Shown: positions 1-6,794 of the stretch, one piece after another | How the letters are laid out: each line of letters begins with the position of its first letter | How positions within the stretch are numbered: the stretch's first letter is position 1 | Source: an uncultured Bacteroidales bacterium | GTDB lineage: Bacteria > Bacteroidota > Bacteroidia > Bacteroidales > Paludibacteraceae | Direction of reading: 5' to 3' | DNA length: 64,000 bases | NCBI GenBank assembly: GCA_946403215.1 | Contig: CAMIZG010000003.1 | Coordinates: 41,393 to 105,392, forward strand | Notes under the pieces: model-generated | Databases searched by the model: none | What the model was told of the DNA's origin: nothing | The model's input: the letters and a program-made list of their open reading frames with translations, nothing else | Made by a program: the position numbers and the translations under genes

Positions 1-5
1 AAACA

Positions 6-37
6 TTTGTTTTTGTCATTTATTTTTTGTAACTTTG
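6..37 (+). promoter_or_regulatory. Bacteroidota-type promoter
   Basis: TTTG at 6-9 and TAACTTTG at 30-37 with a 20-base spacer match the Bacteroidota -33/-7 consensus exactly. It would start transcription at about 43, just ahead of the small gene at 64, and argues against using the earlier in-frame ATG at 7, which lies inside the promoter. Confidence 0.8.
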
Positions 38-63
38 TGGGCAGAATAGTATATTTGAAAAAA

Positions 64-255
64 ATGGAGAAAGAAATCTTTATTGATTTGCTCAACAAGA
101 GTATGCGAGAAACGGAACAACGCATGCTCTCGATGGGGCGAATTCCACAATCAACTACACGCAAAGATGCTTTAAAGCAAGTGGCCATGCAGCAGCGTGC
201 AAAGGTGGCTTGCAAACAGGGATGCATCGATAAGATAAGTAATCATCAATATTGA
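64..255 (+). CDS. small hypothetical protein
   Basis: Predicted 63-residue, basic, mostly helical protein beginning MEKEIFIDLL. The ATG at 64 is chosen because a perfect promoter occupies 6-37. No domain is recognised. The stop codon overlaps a 7-bp inverted repeat (GATTGTC 254-260 with GACAATC 264-270), which has no T-tract and so is only a weak terminator candidate. The gene lies at the left end of the defence island. It may be a small accessory or regulator of the following ATPase/TOPRIM pair, but nothing in the sequence proves that. Confidence 0.5.
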   Translation: MEKEIFIDLLNKSMRETEQRMLSMGRIPQSTTRKDALKQVAMQQRAKVACKQGCIDKISNHQY

Positions 256-362
256 TTGTCGAGGACAATCACTTCGTTGGCAATTACTAAATTTTAAGCA
301 AAAAGATATCCAACTCCGCCGCGTTGCCGGAATAGAGTATGGGTGATATAAATTTTGGTGCT

Positions 363-1742
363 ATGATAACTTTTATTAAAATTAATGGTTTTAAATCCTT
401 TCAAGATTTTAAAATGGAATTTACACCATTAACAATTGTTGCAGGTGCAAATGCCGCTGGAAAGAGTAATCTATTTGACGCATTGCGTTTGTTATCCCGA
501 TTAGCAGAGGTAGATAGAATTCATACTGCATTTCGTGAAGAACAGCGCGGTGAAATGCGCGAACTGTTTACGCAATATGATAATGGTTTATGCGCAGATG
601 TGATGGAATTTGTTGTAGAGATGTTGGTTAACAAAAGCATCACGGATGCATGGGGTGCATCTGAAACATTAAAATATACAAGATTGCATTATGAGCTAAA
701 AATCCGTCATTTTATAAATGATAACGGTTTGGAAGATTTGGAAGTAATTCATGAGAGTTTAATTACAATAAAACACAAAGAGGATAACTGGGTGAAGCTG
801 ATTCCAAAAGAAACATTGGATATATGGCGCCCCAAAGTGGTTACCGGTAAACGTGGTGTACCGTATATTAAAACGGAGTTGCAAGAAGGTCTCCCCGTTG
901 TGATTGTTCCTCAAGACGGAAAACAAGGAAACAAACGAAGCATCATCCTAAAACATGCAACACGAACTATTTTGAGTAGTTTTGATTCGGTTGACTTCCC
1001 GCATATATTGGCAGCTAAAGAGGAAATGAGAAGTTGGAGATTCTTGCAATTGAATCCTGAAGATCTGCGTCAGCCAACAAGTAAAAAGACCGGAGAAGAT
1101 ACCATTTCTTTTTCCGGCAAGAATTTAGCTGCAGCTCTATATCGAATTAAGCAGAAGGATTCGTACGCACTAGTGGAAATTTCTCGTAAGCTGAATCAGT
1201 TCATTCCTAATTATACAGATGTGATTGTTCAAGATGATATAGAAAACAAACAATATATTATATACCTTCGAGGAGAAGACGGGAAAGAGTATTCCTCTCG
1301 TGTCTTGTCTGAAGGAACTTTACGTGTAATGACGTTGTGTATATTGGAGCAGGATGAAAAGCATACAGGACTACTTTGTTTTGAAGAACCGGAAAACGGG
1401 ATACATCCATTTCGTATAAAAACAATGGTCGAATTATTGAAAGATTTATCTACAGATTTTACAGATACGGAATCACCACTTCGACAAGTAATCGTGAATA
1501 CACACTCACCTATTCTTGTAAAAGAAGTTAACAATTGGAAAAATGACAAGAATGTTTCGTTACATTTTGCTGCTATGAGGACTCGGGTATTAGAAATTGG
1601 AGATAAGAAGCAGAAAACGAAGGTTTCGATTATATTACCCGTTGAGAAAGATGGTCAGCTGACACTTAAATTCTCGGATCAAGACAGAAAACTATCTTTG
1701 CAAAATGTAACTGAATATTTAAGTTCACTAAATGAGAATTAA
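363..1742 (+). CDS. AAA family ATPase (AAA_15/AAA_21, ABC-ATPase fold)
   Basis: A 459-residue P-loop ATPase of the SMC/ABC-like AAA_15/AAA_21 type. Visible motifs: Walker A GANAAGKSN at residues 28-36, an ABC-signature-like LSEGTLR before the Walker B/glutamate segment (LLCFEEPENG, E341-E342), and an H-loop-like NTHSP after it. Starting at 363 gives the family-typical N-terminus MITFIKINGFKSF; an upstream in-frame ATG at 339 would add eight residues. Two bases separate its stop from the next gene, a TOPRIM-like protein. ATPases of this class paired with TOPRIM nucleases form known anti-phage modules (PARIS AriA/AriB, AbiL, RloA/RloB), so a sensing or assembly role in such a pair is inferred. 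Confidence 0.88.
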   Translation: MITFIKINGFKSFQDFKMEFTPLTIVAGANAAGKSNLFDALRLLSRLAEVDRIHTAFREEQRGEMRELFTQYDNGLCADVMEFVVEMLVNKSITDAWGASETLKYTRLHYELKIRHFINDNGLEDLEVIHESLITIKHKEDNWVKLIPKETLDIWRPKVVTGKRGVPYIKTELQEGLPVVIVPQDGKQGNKRSIILKHATRTILSSFDSVDFPHILAAKEEMRSWRFLQLNPEDLRQPTSKKTGEDTISFSGKNLAAALYRIKQKDSYALVEISRKLNQFIPNYTDVIVQDDIENKQYIIYLRGEDGKEYSSRVLSEGTLRVMTLCILEQDEKHTGLLCFEEPENGIHPFRIKTMVELLKDLSTDFTDTESPLRQVIVNTHSPILVKEVNNWKNDKNVSLHFAAMRTRVLEIGDKKQKTKVSIILPVEKDGQLTLKFSDQDRKLSLQNVTEYLSSLNEN

Positions 1743-1744
1743 TT

Positions 1745-2419
1745 ATGGGAGCCAGACAAGTTTTTGTGGGTTTTACTACTGAAGGGACAACAGACGCTCG
1801 ATTCTTACAAAAAATTGTTGAAAGAACCTTTGAGGACGTTGCGTTTGATTGTTCAAATGATGTTGAACCTGTTGTACAATTTTTAAAGGTTGACAAAACG
1901 GGATTGTCTTTTGTGGACTATGTATTAAAAGCTTCTAAGCAAGGAGTAGAAGAGTTAGGAATAGATATTTTATGCGTACATTCAGATGCAGACAACACTA
2001 CTATCGAGGATGTAGTACAAAATAAAATCAATCCTGCTCAAAAAGCACTTGAAAGAGAAGAAGATAATATGGTATGTAAAGTAATAGTCCCAGCAATCCC
2101 TATACAAATGATGGAGTCATGGATGTTAGCCGATAAAGACTTATTAAAAGCCGAAATAGGAACTAACATGACTGATGTTGAACTTGGTTTGCATCGTGCT
2201 CCCGAGTCAATTGCAGACCCCAAATTTGTTATAGAAGAAGCTATCCGCATATCACGAAGAGATATTGTAAAGCGAAGAAGAAAGGGGTTGAAAATAGGAG
2301 ATATCTATTTGTCAATGGGGCAGAAGGTTTCCATTGACAAGTTACAATTATTACCCTCGTATCAAAATTTTCAAGAAGGTGTTCGCCAAGCATATCGTAA
2401 ACTTCATTTCCTTCAATAG
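1745..2419 (+). CDS. TOPRIM-like protein, DUF4276 type, partner of the upstream ATPase
   Basis: Predicted 224-residue protein with the marks of a TOPRIM fold. These are an N-terminal acidic motif EGTTD (E13, D17) after a beta strand, and a DxD motif (D81, D83 in HSDAD) after a hydrophobic strand. A further conserved-looking segment PIQMMESWMLAD resembles DUF4276 proteins. TOPRIM domains bind metal and act as nucleases in toxin-like effectors. The gene follows the AAA ATPase by two bases and is probably translationally coupled. By analogy with AriA/AriB and AbiL pairs it is the likely effector. The DUF4276 assignment is from motif memory; the pairing and acidic residues are seen directly. Confidence 0.72.
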   Translation: MGARQVFVGFTTEGTTDARFLQKIVERTFEDVAFDCSNDVEPVVQFLKVDKTGLSFVDYVLKASKQGVEELGIDILCVHSDADNTTIEDVVQNKINPAQKALEREEDNMVCKVIVPAIPIQMMESWMLADKDLLKAEIGTNMTDVELGLHRAPESIADPKFVIEEAIRISRRDIVKRRRKGLKIGDIYLSMGQKVSIDKLQLLPSYQNFQEGVRQAYRKLHFLQ

Positions 2420-2529
2420 TGAAACTCTTCTGGAATTCAATCAATTAGACAAGACAACCCTTGGGGGCATAACGGGAAACTACATTCAGACAAACGTAAG
2501 ATTAGCGATAGATGGAGTGCTGAATGGTC

Positions 2530-2608
2530 GGCTGACAAGCACAATAGTAGGCTGCGCGGGTTTATTATCGGGCAACTGAGGGTACAGCAAAAGAAAGAAG
2601 GGGAATAA
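2530..2608 (+). repeat. direct repeat, copy A (left of the DUF1016 gene)
   Basis: A 79-bp segment closely matches copy B at 3741-3816. Both begin GGCxGACAAG, share TTTATTATCGGGCAA, and end AAAGAAAGAAGGGGAATAA. The copies differ by one CAG codon and several substitutions. Read in the corresponding frame, both encode the same peptide ending, FIIGQLRV(Q)QKKEGE-stop. Confidence 0.85.
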
Positions 2609-2628
2609 AGGAGAAAATAATAAAGACG

Positions 2629-3714
2629 ATGGCAGATATGGAGAAACATAATCCGAACAATTCATCGCAGATTGCACTTGTTGCAGAGCCGTTGGTGAAG
2701 CAGTTGCGTGAACTCATAGAGAACACGCGTCAACGCGTGGCGTCAGTAGTCAGTGATGAGACTACACAAATGTATTGGAACGTAGGAAATGCCATCAATA
2801 CTTTTGTGCTTCAAGGCAATCGTGCAGAATACGGAAAACAAATTGTCGTTTCAGTGTCACGACAATTGGTCACAGAGTACGGAAGTAGTTTTGAAGAAAA
2901 GAATCTGCGCCGGATGATGCAGTTCGCGACTGAATATCAGGACTTTGGAATTGTCGTTACACTGTCACGACAATTGCCCTGGTCGCATATAATCACTCTT
3001 TTCCCTATTAGGGAACCGCTCAAGCGTTCGTTCTACGAGCAAATGGCAATAACGGAGCATTGGAGTGTTCGCACATTGCGTGAGAAAATAGCTTCTCAAC
3101 TCTACGAGCGCACGGCAATCAGCCGCCAACCGGAAGAAACCATCAAGCACGATATTGCATTGCTGCGCGAAGAGAATCGGATGACACCGAATATGGTGTT
3201 CCGTGACCCGTATCTGCTTCATTTGTATGGTTTGAAAGATACCTATTCCGAGAAAGATTTAGAGAGTGCTATTGTGGCGGAAATGCAGCGGTTTATCGAA
3301 GAATTAGGAACCGATTTTGCTTTCCTTGCACGGCAGAAACGTATTACTATCGACAACGAAGATTACTATATCGACTTGCTTTTCTATCATCGTCGTCTGC
3401 GTTGTTTGGTAGCTATAGACTTAAAAGTCGATTCTTTCAAAGCCGCATACAAAGGGCAAATGGAATTGTATCTGCGTTGGTTGGAAAAGTACGAACGAGT
3501 GGAAGGAGAGAACACGCCAATCGGTTTGATCCTTTGTGCAGGCAAGAATGATGAGCATGTGGAACTGATGCACTTGGAAGAAAGCAATATCCGCGTGGCG
3601 GAATACATGACCTTGTTGCCGGATAAGAAGGTGCTGGAGCAGAAGTTGCAAAAAGCTATCGCTTATGCACGTGAACGGATGGCTATTCAAGAACAAGAAA
3701 AAGACGAAAAATAG
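2629..3714 (+). CDS. PDDEXK nuclease domain protein (DUF1016/YhcG family)
   Basis: A 361-residue protein of the DUF1016 (YhcG) family. It has an N-terminal helical DUF1016_N region (roughly residues 20-165) and a C-terminal PD-(D/E)XK nuclease domain. The catalytic signature is visible as YYIDLLFYHRR then VAIDLK, giving D249, D264 and K266. Such genes are common in restriction-modification and defence islands, where they are thought to cleave DNA; the exact role is not settled. A purine-rich AAGGAG at 2608-2613 precedes the start; a second ATG nine bases downstream is possible. The TAG stop is followed in frame by 33 more open codons that run through repeat copy B to a TAA at 3816, so the gene may have been truncated by a nonsense change or its 3' end exchanged. 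Confidence 0.88.
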   Translation: MADMEKHNPNNSSQIALVAEPLVKQLRELIENTRQRVASVVSDETTQMYWNVGNAINTFVLQGNRAEYGKQIVVSVSRQLVTEYGSSFEEKNLRRMMQFATEYQDFGIVVTLSRQLPWSHIITLFPIREPLKRSFYEQMAITEHWSVRTLREKIASQLYERTAISRQPEETIKHDIALLREENRMTPNMVFRDPYLLHLYGLKDTYSEKDLESAIVAEMQRFIEELGTDFAFLARQKRITIDNEDYYIDLLFYHRRLRCLVAIDLKVDSFKAAYKGQMELYLRWLEKYERVEGENTPIGLILCAGKNDEHVELMHLEESNIRVAEYMTLLPDKKVLEQKLQKAIAYARERMAIQEQEKDEK

Positions 3715-3740
3715 ATTTACTTATACGTTCCGAATGTGCC

Positions 3741-3816
3741 GGCAGACAAGTATTACAATACGCTGCGCGAGTTTATTATCGGGCAATTGAGGGTGCAAAA
3801 GAAAGAAGGGGAATAA
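3741..3816 (+). repeat. direct repeat, copy B (right of the DUF1016 gene)
   Basis: A 76-bp counterpart of copy A. It is in frame with the DUF1016 gene beyond its TAG stop and encodes a tail ending LREFIIGQLRVQKKEGE. Together the two copies bracket a roughly 1.2 kb unit, which suggests duplication or recombination between 3' gene ends. Confidence 0.85.
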
Positions 3817-3962
3817 GAGATAAGGCAAATTCAAAAAAGAATAGGCTGTAAGTGAGAGAAACGTGAAAGTGTTTTGAAAATCATATTCTCGGAAGATGAT
3901 GGTCCCGTGGTGGACCTGTCGTTCACTTATATTTGCCTAATCCTCATGTATTACAATATACT

Positions 3963-4706
3963 ATGCTTACCGAAAAAGACATTTCCTTGCAGTTGGTCAC
4001 AGGTTATACTGATTCGTATAGCGATGATATAATAAGTTTAGACACCCCTATAGGGGATGTTCGGGCTATGATGATTCGTGACGAGTTAAGTGCTCGCTTT
4101 AATGCCGGTATGATCAAGAATGTGGCAGATGTGGATTGGCATACCTATATGGATAGTATATTTGAATACAATGATGGACTGGATTTCATAAAAAAGATTC
4201 AGAATAACAAGCTGAAGATTAGTATATTGTCTTTCTGGATTGATAACTATGAGATTATTGTCGGAGATATATGGCGTAAGCCTATATGGACTGCCGAATG
4301 GGATGACTACCGTACCATGTATGCGAATTACGACTTGTACGATGTCGCGCAAATCACAGGAAATCAAACATACAAAGAGAGGAAAAGGAGCAGTGTGCCA
4401 GAACAACTGCTGACTGATAGAGCTAAAAGCATTTTCGGGAAAGCACCGGCCGCTGGCTACATCGTGGCAGACCTGACAATGTACCGCTGGACAAAACAGG
4501 TAAACTCATATGGCTATTTCGTAAAGCGTCTGTCTGATGATCTAAATCTGCGCCTTCCAAATAAACGCATTAATTGGCAACTGTTTGACAGAGCTTTTAT
4601 CAATGGGCGTGACATTAAGAGGAATGCACAGGATTTTGTCAGCAAAATGGACCACTTTGGCCCTCCACCAGGTGATTTTCAGACAATCGATTCATGGTTT
4701 GAGTAA
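3963..4706 (+). CDS. hypothetical protein
   Basis: Predicted 247-residue protein with no recognised domain. It is rich in aromatic residues (several Trp in FWIDNYEIIVGDIWRKPIW) and acidic in the N-terminal third, with no signal peptide or membrane segment, so it is probably cytoplasmic. The ATG at 3963 is preferred; a TTG at 3933 would add ten residues. No obvious ribosome-binding site is seen, which is usual in this phylum. It is AT-rich like its island neighbours and sits between the DUF1016 nuclease and a VirE_N-like gene. Confidence 0.6.
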   Translation: MLTEKDISLQLVTGYTDSYSDDIISLDTPIGDVRAMMIRDELSARFNAGMIKNVADVDWHTYMDSIFEYNDGLDFIKKIQNNKLKISILSFWIDNYEIIVGDIWRKPIWTAEWDDYRTMYANYDLYDVAQITGNQTYKERKRSSVPEQLLTDRAKSIFGKAPAAGYIVADLTMYRWTKQVNSYGYFVKRLSDDLNLRLPNKRINWQLFDRAFINGRDIKRNAQDFVSKMDHFGPPPGDFQTIDSWFE

Positions 4707-4739
4707 TAGACCTACATAGACCTACATCGGCTAAATTGG

Positions 4740-4771
4740 GTTGTATATATCGCGAATTTGTAGTATCTTTG
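4740..4771 (+). promoter_or_regulatory. promoter of the VirE_N-like gene
   Basis: TATCTTTG at 4764-4771 is a good -7 element. At the expected 20-base spacing lies GTTG (4740-4743), a one-base mismatch to TTTG. It would start transcription near 4777, just ahead of the ATG at 4794. Confidence 0.6.
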
Positions 4772-4793
4772 CAGCGATTTTGGCAAAGAAATA

Positions 4794-5504
4794 ATGCAAA
4801 TTCTAAATATTATGTATATGCAAACAACCCTTTTTCCTGTTTATGGCATGCAGCAAGTATGTGATGATTGCTACATGACTGCACCAGTCAGAAGAAAATT
4901 TAGTTTCTTTATTGCTCCTCTCACCAATCCTGTTCCTTCTATGGAATTAAATGTACAGGAGTTTTTCAACATCATTTCAGGTAAAGCGTTTTTCATGAAT
5001 GACGTACCGCTGAATCATTTGGCTCAAAGGACTTTCAGACATTGGCAGCGTTATCAGCACTTAAGAGAACAGTATTCTGAAGCCAAATGTTCATTTGATG
5101 ACCTTGGATTGTTTAAGAAATACAGCCTTGATTATGTAACAATTGCAGGAGTCTTCAACTTAAGACGCAAGTATGATTGTCTGACATCGCGTTCTGCTTA
5201 TGCAATGCTAAATCTCAATGAGTTAGCGGATGTTGATGACATGTTTATACGTTTGCAGAATGATATGGTACTGAAACCTGTTATGCTTTATCGCTCATTG
5301 AATAACGGAATAGTGGCAATTGTTGACATTGCCTCTTATGAGCAATCTTATTTTTCTGTTGTACGTGAGTTAAATACCTATTTGGCGAAAGCATATCATC
5401 AGAAAGTTATCAATCCACGTGTAACCCAATATACTTGTCCGGCGTTTGTAACATATGATCCAAAAGCATGGTTAGCTCCTGACTTTTATTCCCTACCAAA
5501 ATGA
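4794..5504 (+). CDS. BT4734/VirE N-terminal-like protein, catalytically degenerate
   Basis: Predicted 236-residue protein whose order of motifs follows the VirE_N/BT4734-BF3469 domain common on Bacteroidota mobile elements. A strand like VTIAGVFNLRRK stands where VSGTFSxRR is expected. A strand-acidic motif follows, here LNLNEL in place of the usual LDLDHL. Next is YRSLNNGIVAIV in place of SPSGxGLK, and a C-terminal FVTYDPKAWLAP matches the family's HDPEAYxNP. The family is related to primase/polymerase folds. The two Asp of the DxD strand are Asn here and the SPSG loop is altered, so enzymatic activity is doubtful. Alternative starts exist at internal Met codons shortly downstream. The assignment is from motif order, not a search. 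Confidence 0.55.
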   Translation: MQILNIMYMQTTLFPVYGMQQVCDDCYMTAPVRRKFSFFIAPLTNPVPSMELNVQEFFNIISGKAFFMNDVPLNHLAQRTFRHWQRYQHLREQYSEAKCSFDDLGLFKKYSLDYVTIAGVFNLRRKYDCLTSRSAYAMLNLNELADVDDMFIRLQNDMVLKPVMLYRSLNNGIVAIVDIASYEQSYFSVVRELNTYLAKAYHQKVINPRVTQYTCPAFVTYDPKAWLAPDFYSLPK

Positions 5505-5653
5505 GAATCTTGTCCTTTAATCTTTTATCCGAATAGTATGTGTCTCTAAGTCGAACAGCTATGCCATTGTGAAAAAAATATGCGCCGAGCGATGATTAAT
5601 TATGCGAAAAACTATTGAAAAAGCACCCTAGTCTCAAATTAAATGCAAATTTA

Positions 5654-5685
5654 TTTGCATATATCATTTTTTTTTTGTAACTTTG
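5654..5685 (+). promoter_or_regulatory. promoter of the methyltransferase/GHKL/McrBC cluster
   Basis: TTTG 5654-5657, 20-base spacer, TAACTTTG 5678-5685: an exact consensus match. It lies within a would-be N-terminal extension of the methyltransferase and therefore fixes the start at 5721. No other strong promoter or terminator is seen before 16,800, so it may drive much of the cluster. The gap 5505-5720 otherwise shows nothing recognisable. Confidence 0.8.
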
Positions 5686-5720
5686 TACGCAATTATTGTA
5701 ATTTGAGATATTGTGTACCT

Positions 5721-6794
5721 ATGGCAAGGAAAAAACAAATAGAAAATCAACCAGTAGCACAATTCAAAGCGATAGACTTTTTCTGTGGTGGCGGAGGTAT
5801 GACTTGCGGTCTCCGTCAGGCGGGTATTCAAGTTGTTGCCGGAGTGGACTTTGACAAGAATGCTCAAGCCACGTATGAATACAACAATCCCGGCAGCAAG
5901 TTTATTCACACAGATATCAGACGTCTCCGGAGTAATTATTTCGAAAGGCATTTTGACATTCATTCGAATGATGACCGTCTCATCCTCGTTGGCTGTAGCC
6001 CTTGCCAATATTACAGTATCATAAACACGGATCATACCAAATCAGAGCTGTCTAAAACGTTATTGTTGAATTTTGCACGTTTTGTAGAATACTACAATCC
6101 TGGCTATGTGTTGGTAGAGAATGTCCCGGGCATCGTGACTAACAAAGAATCCGTTTTGCCTCAGTTCTTGAAGAAACTAGCCAAACTCGGCTATAAGGTT
6201 CGGATGGGGATTGTGGACATGAGCCATTATGGAGTGCCTCAAAGTCGCCGCCGCTTTTCTTTGGTAGCAACAAGATTAAATCATGACATTTCTTTGCCAG
6301 CAAAGGATGATAATATCCTTAAAGTGGAAGATGTGTTAGGTGAAAGAAACGGTTTTCCAAAGATTTCGGCTGGACATAAAGATTCCACTCCTTTTGCTCA
6401 TACCGCAGCAGGATTAAGTTCTGTGAGTTTGCGCCGATTGGCTGTAACGCCTCACAGCGGTGGTGATAGATTAAGTTGGAAGGACGACCCAGAATTACAA
6501 CTGCCGTGCTATATTGGCAAAGACGATTGCTTTACAGATACATACGGCCGTTTATGGTGGGATAGACCTTCGCCGACTATTACAACGAAGTTCTTCTGCA
6601 TTTCTAACGGGCGTTTTGCTCACCCTGATGAAGATAGGGCTTTATCTATTCGTGAAGGAGCCACATTGCAGACTTTCCCGAAAGATTATGAATTCAAAAC
6701 AAATAGCATTGCAGCTGCCGCACGTATAATCGGCAATGCAGTGCCATGCGAATATGCAAAAAGATTAGGTGAAACCATTTTATCTTATGAATAA
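5721..6794 (+). CDS. DNA (cytosine-5-)-methyltransferase
   Basis: A 357-residue C5 cytosine methyltransferase with the canonical motifs in order. Motif I is FFCGGGG (residues 20-26), SAM binding. Motif IV is GCSPCQ with catalytic C95. Motif VI is ENV (133-135), motif VIII is QSRRR (174-178), and motif X is GNAVP near the C-terminus. The variable region before motif IX (PSPTITT) recognises the target, which cannot be read from sequence. The start at 5721 is set by the promoter at 5654-5685. Its last eight bases overlap the GHKL gene start (ATGAATAA), indicating translational coupling. It would mark self DNA for the McrBC-like and GHKL components and creates the 5mC deamination problem that the downstream Vsr gene repairs. 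Confidence 0.95.
   Translation: MARKKQIENQPVAQFKAIDFFCGGGGMTCGLRQAGIQVVAGVDFDKNAQATYEYNNPGSKFIHTDIRRLRSNYFERHFDIHSNDDRLILVGCSPCQYYSIINTDHTKSELSKTLLLNFARFVEYYNPGYVLVENVPGIVTNKESVLPQFLKKLAKLGYKVRMGIVDMSHYGVPQSRRRFSLVATRLNHDISLPAKDDNILKVEDVLGERNGFPKISAGHKDSTPFAHTAAGLSSVSLRRLAVTPHSGGDRLSWKDDPELQLPCYIGKDDCFTDTYGRLWWDRPSPTITTKFFCISNGRFAHPDEDRALSIREGATLQTFPKDYEFKTNSIAAAARIIGNAVPCEYAKRLGETILSYE

Noticed and set aside
2334..2579. 81-codon frame after the TOPRIM-like gene
   Set aside because: Its 3' end is repeat copy A read in the wrong frame relative to copy B; no support as a gene.
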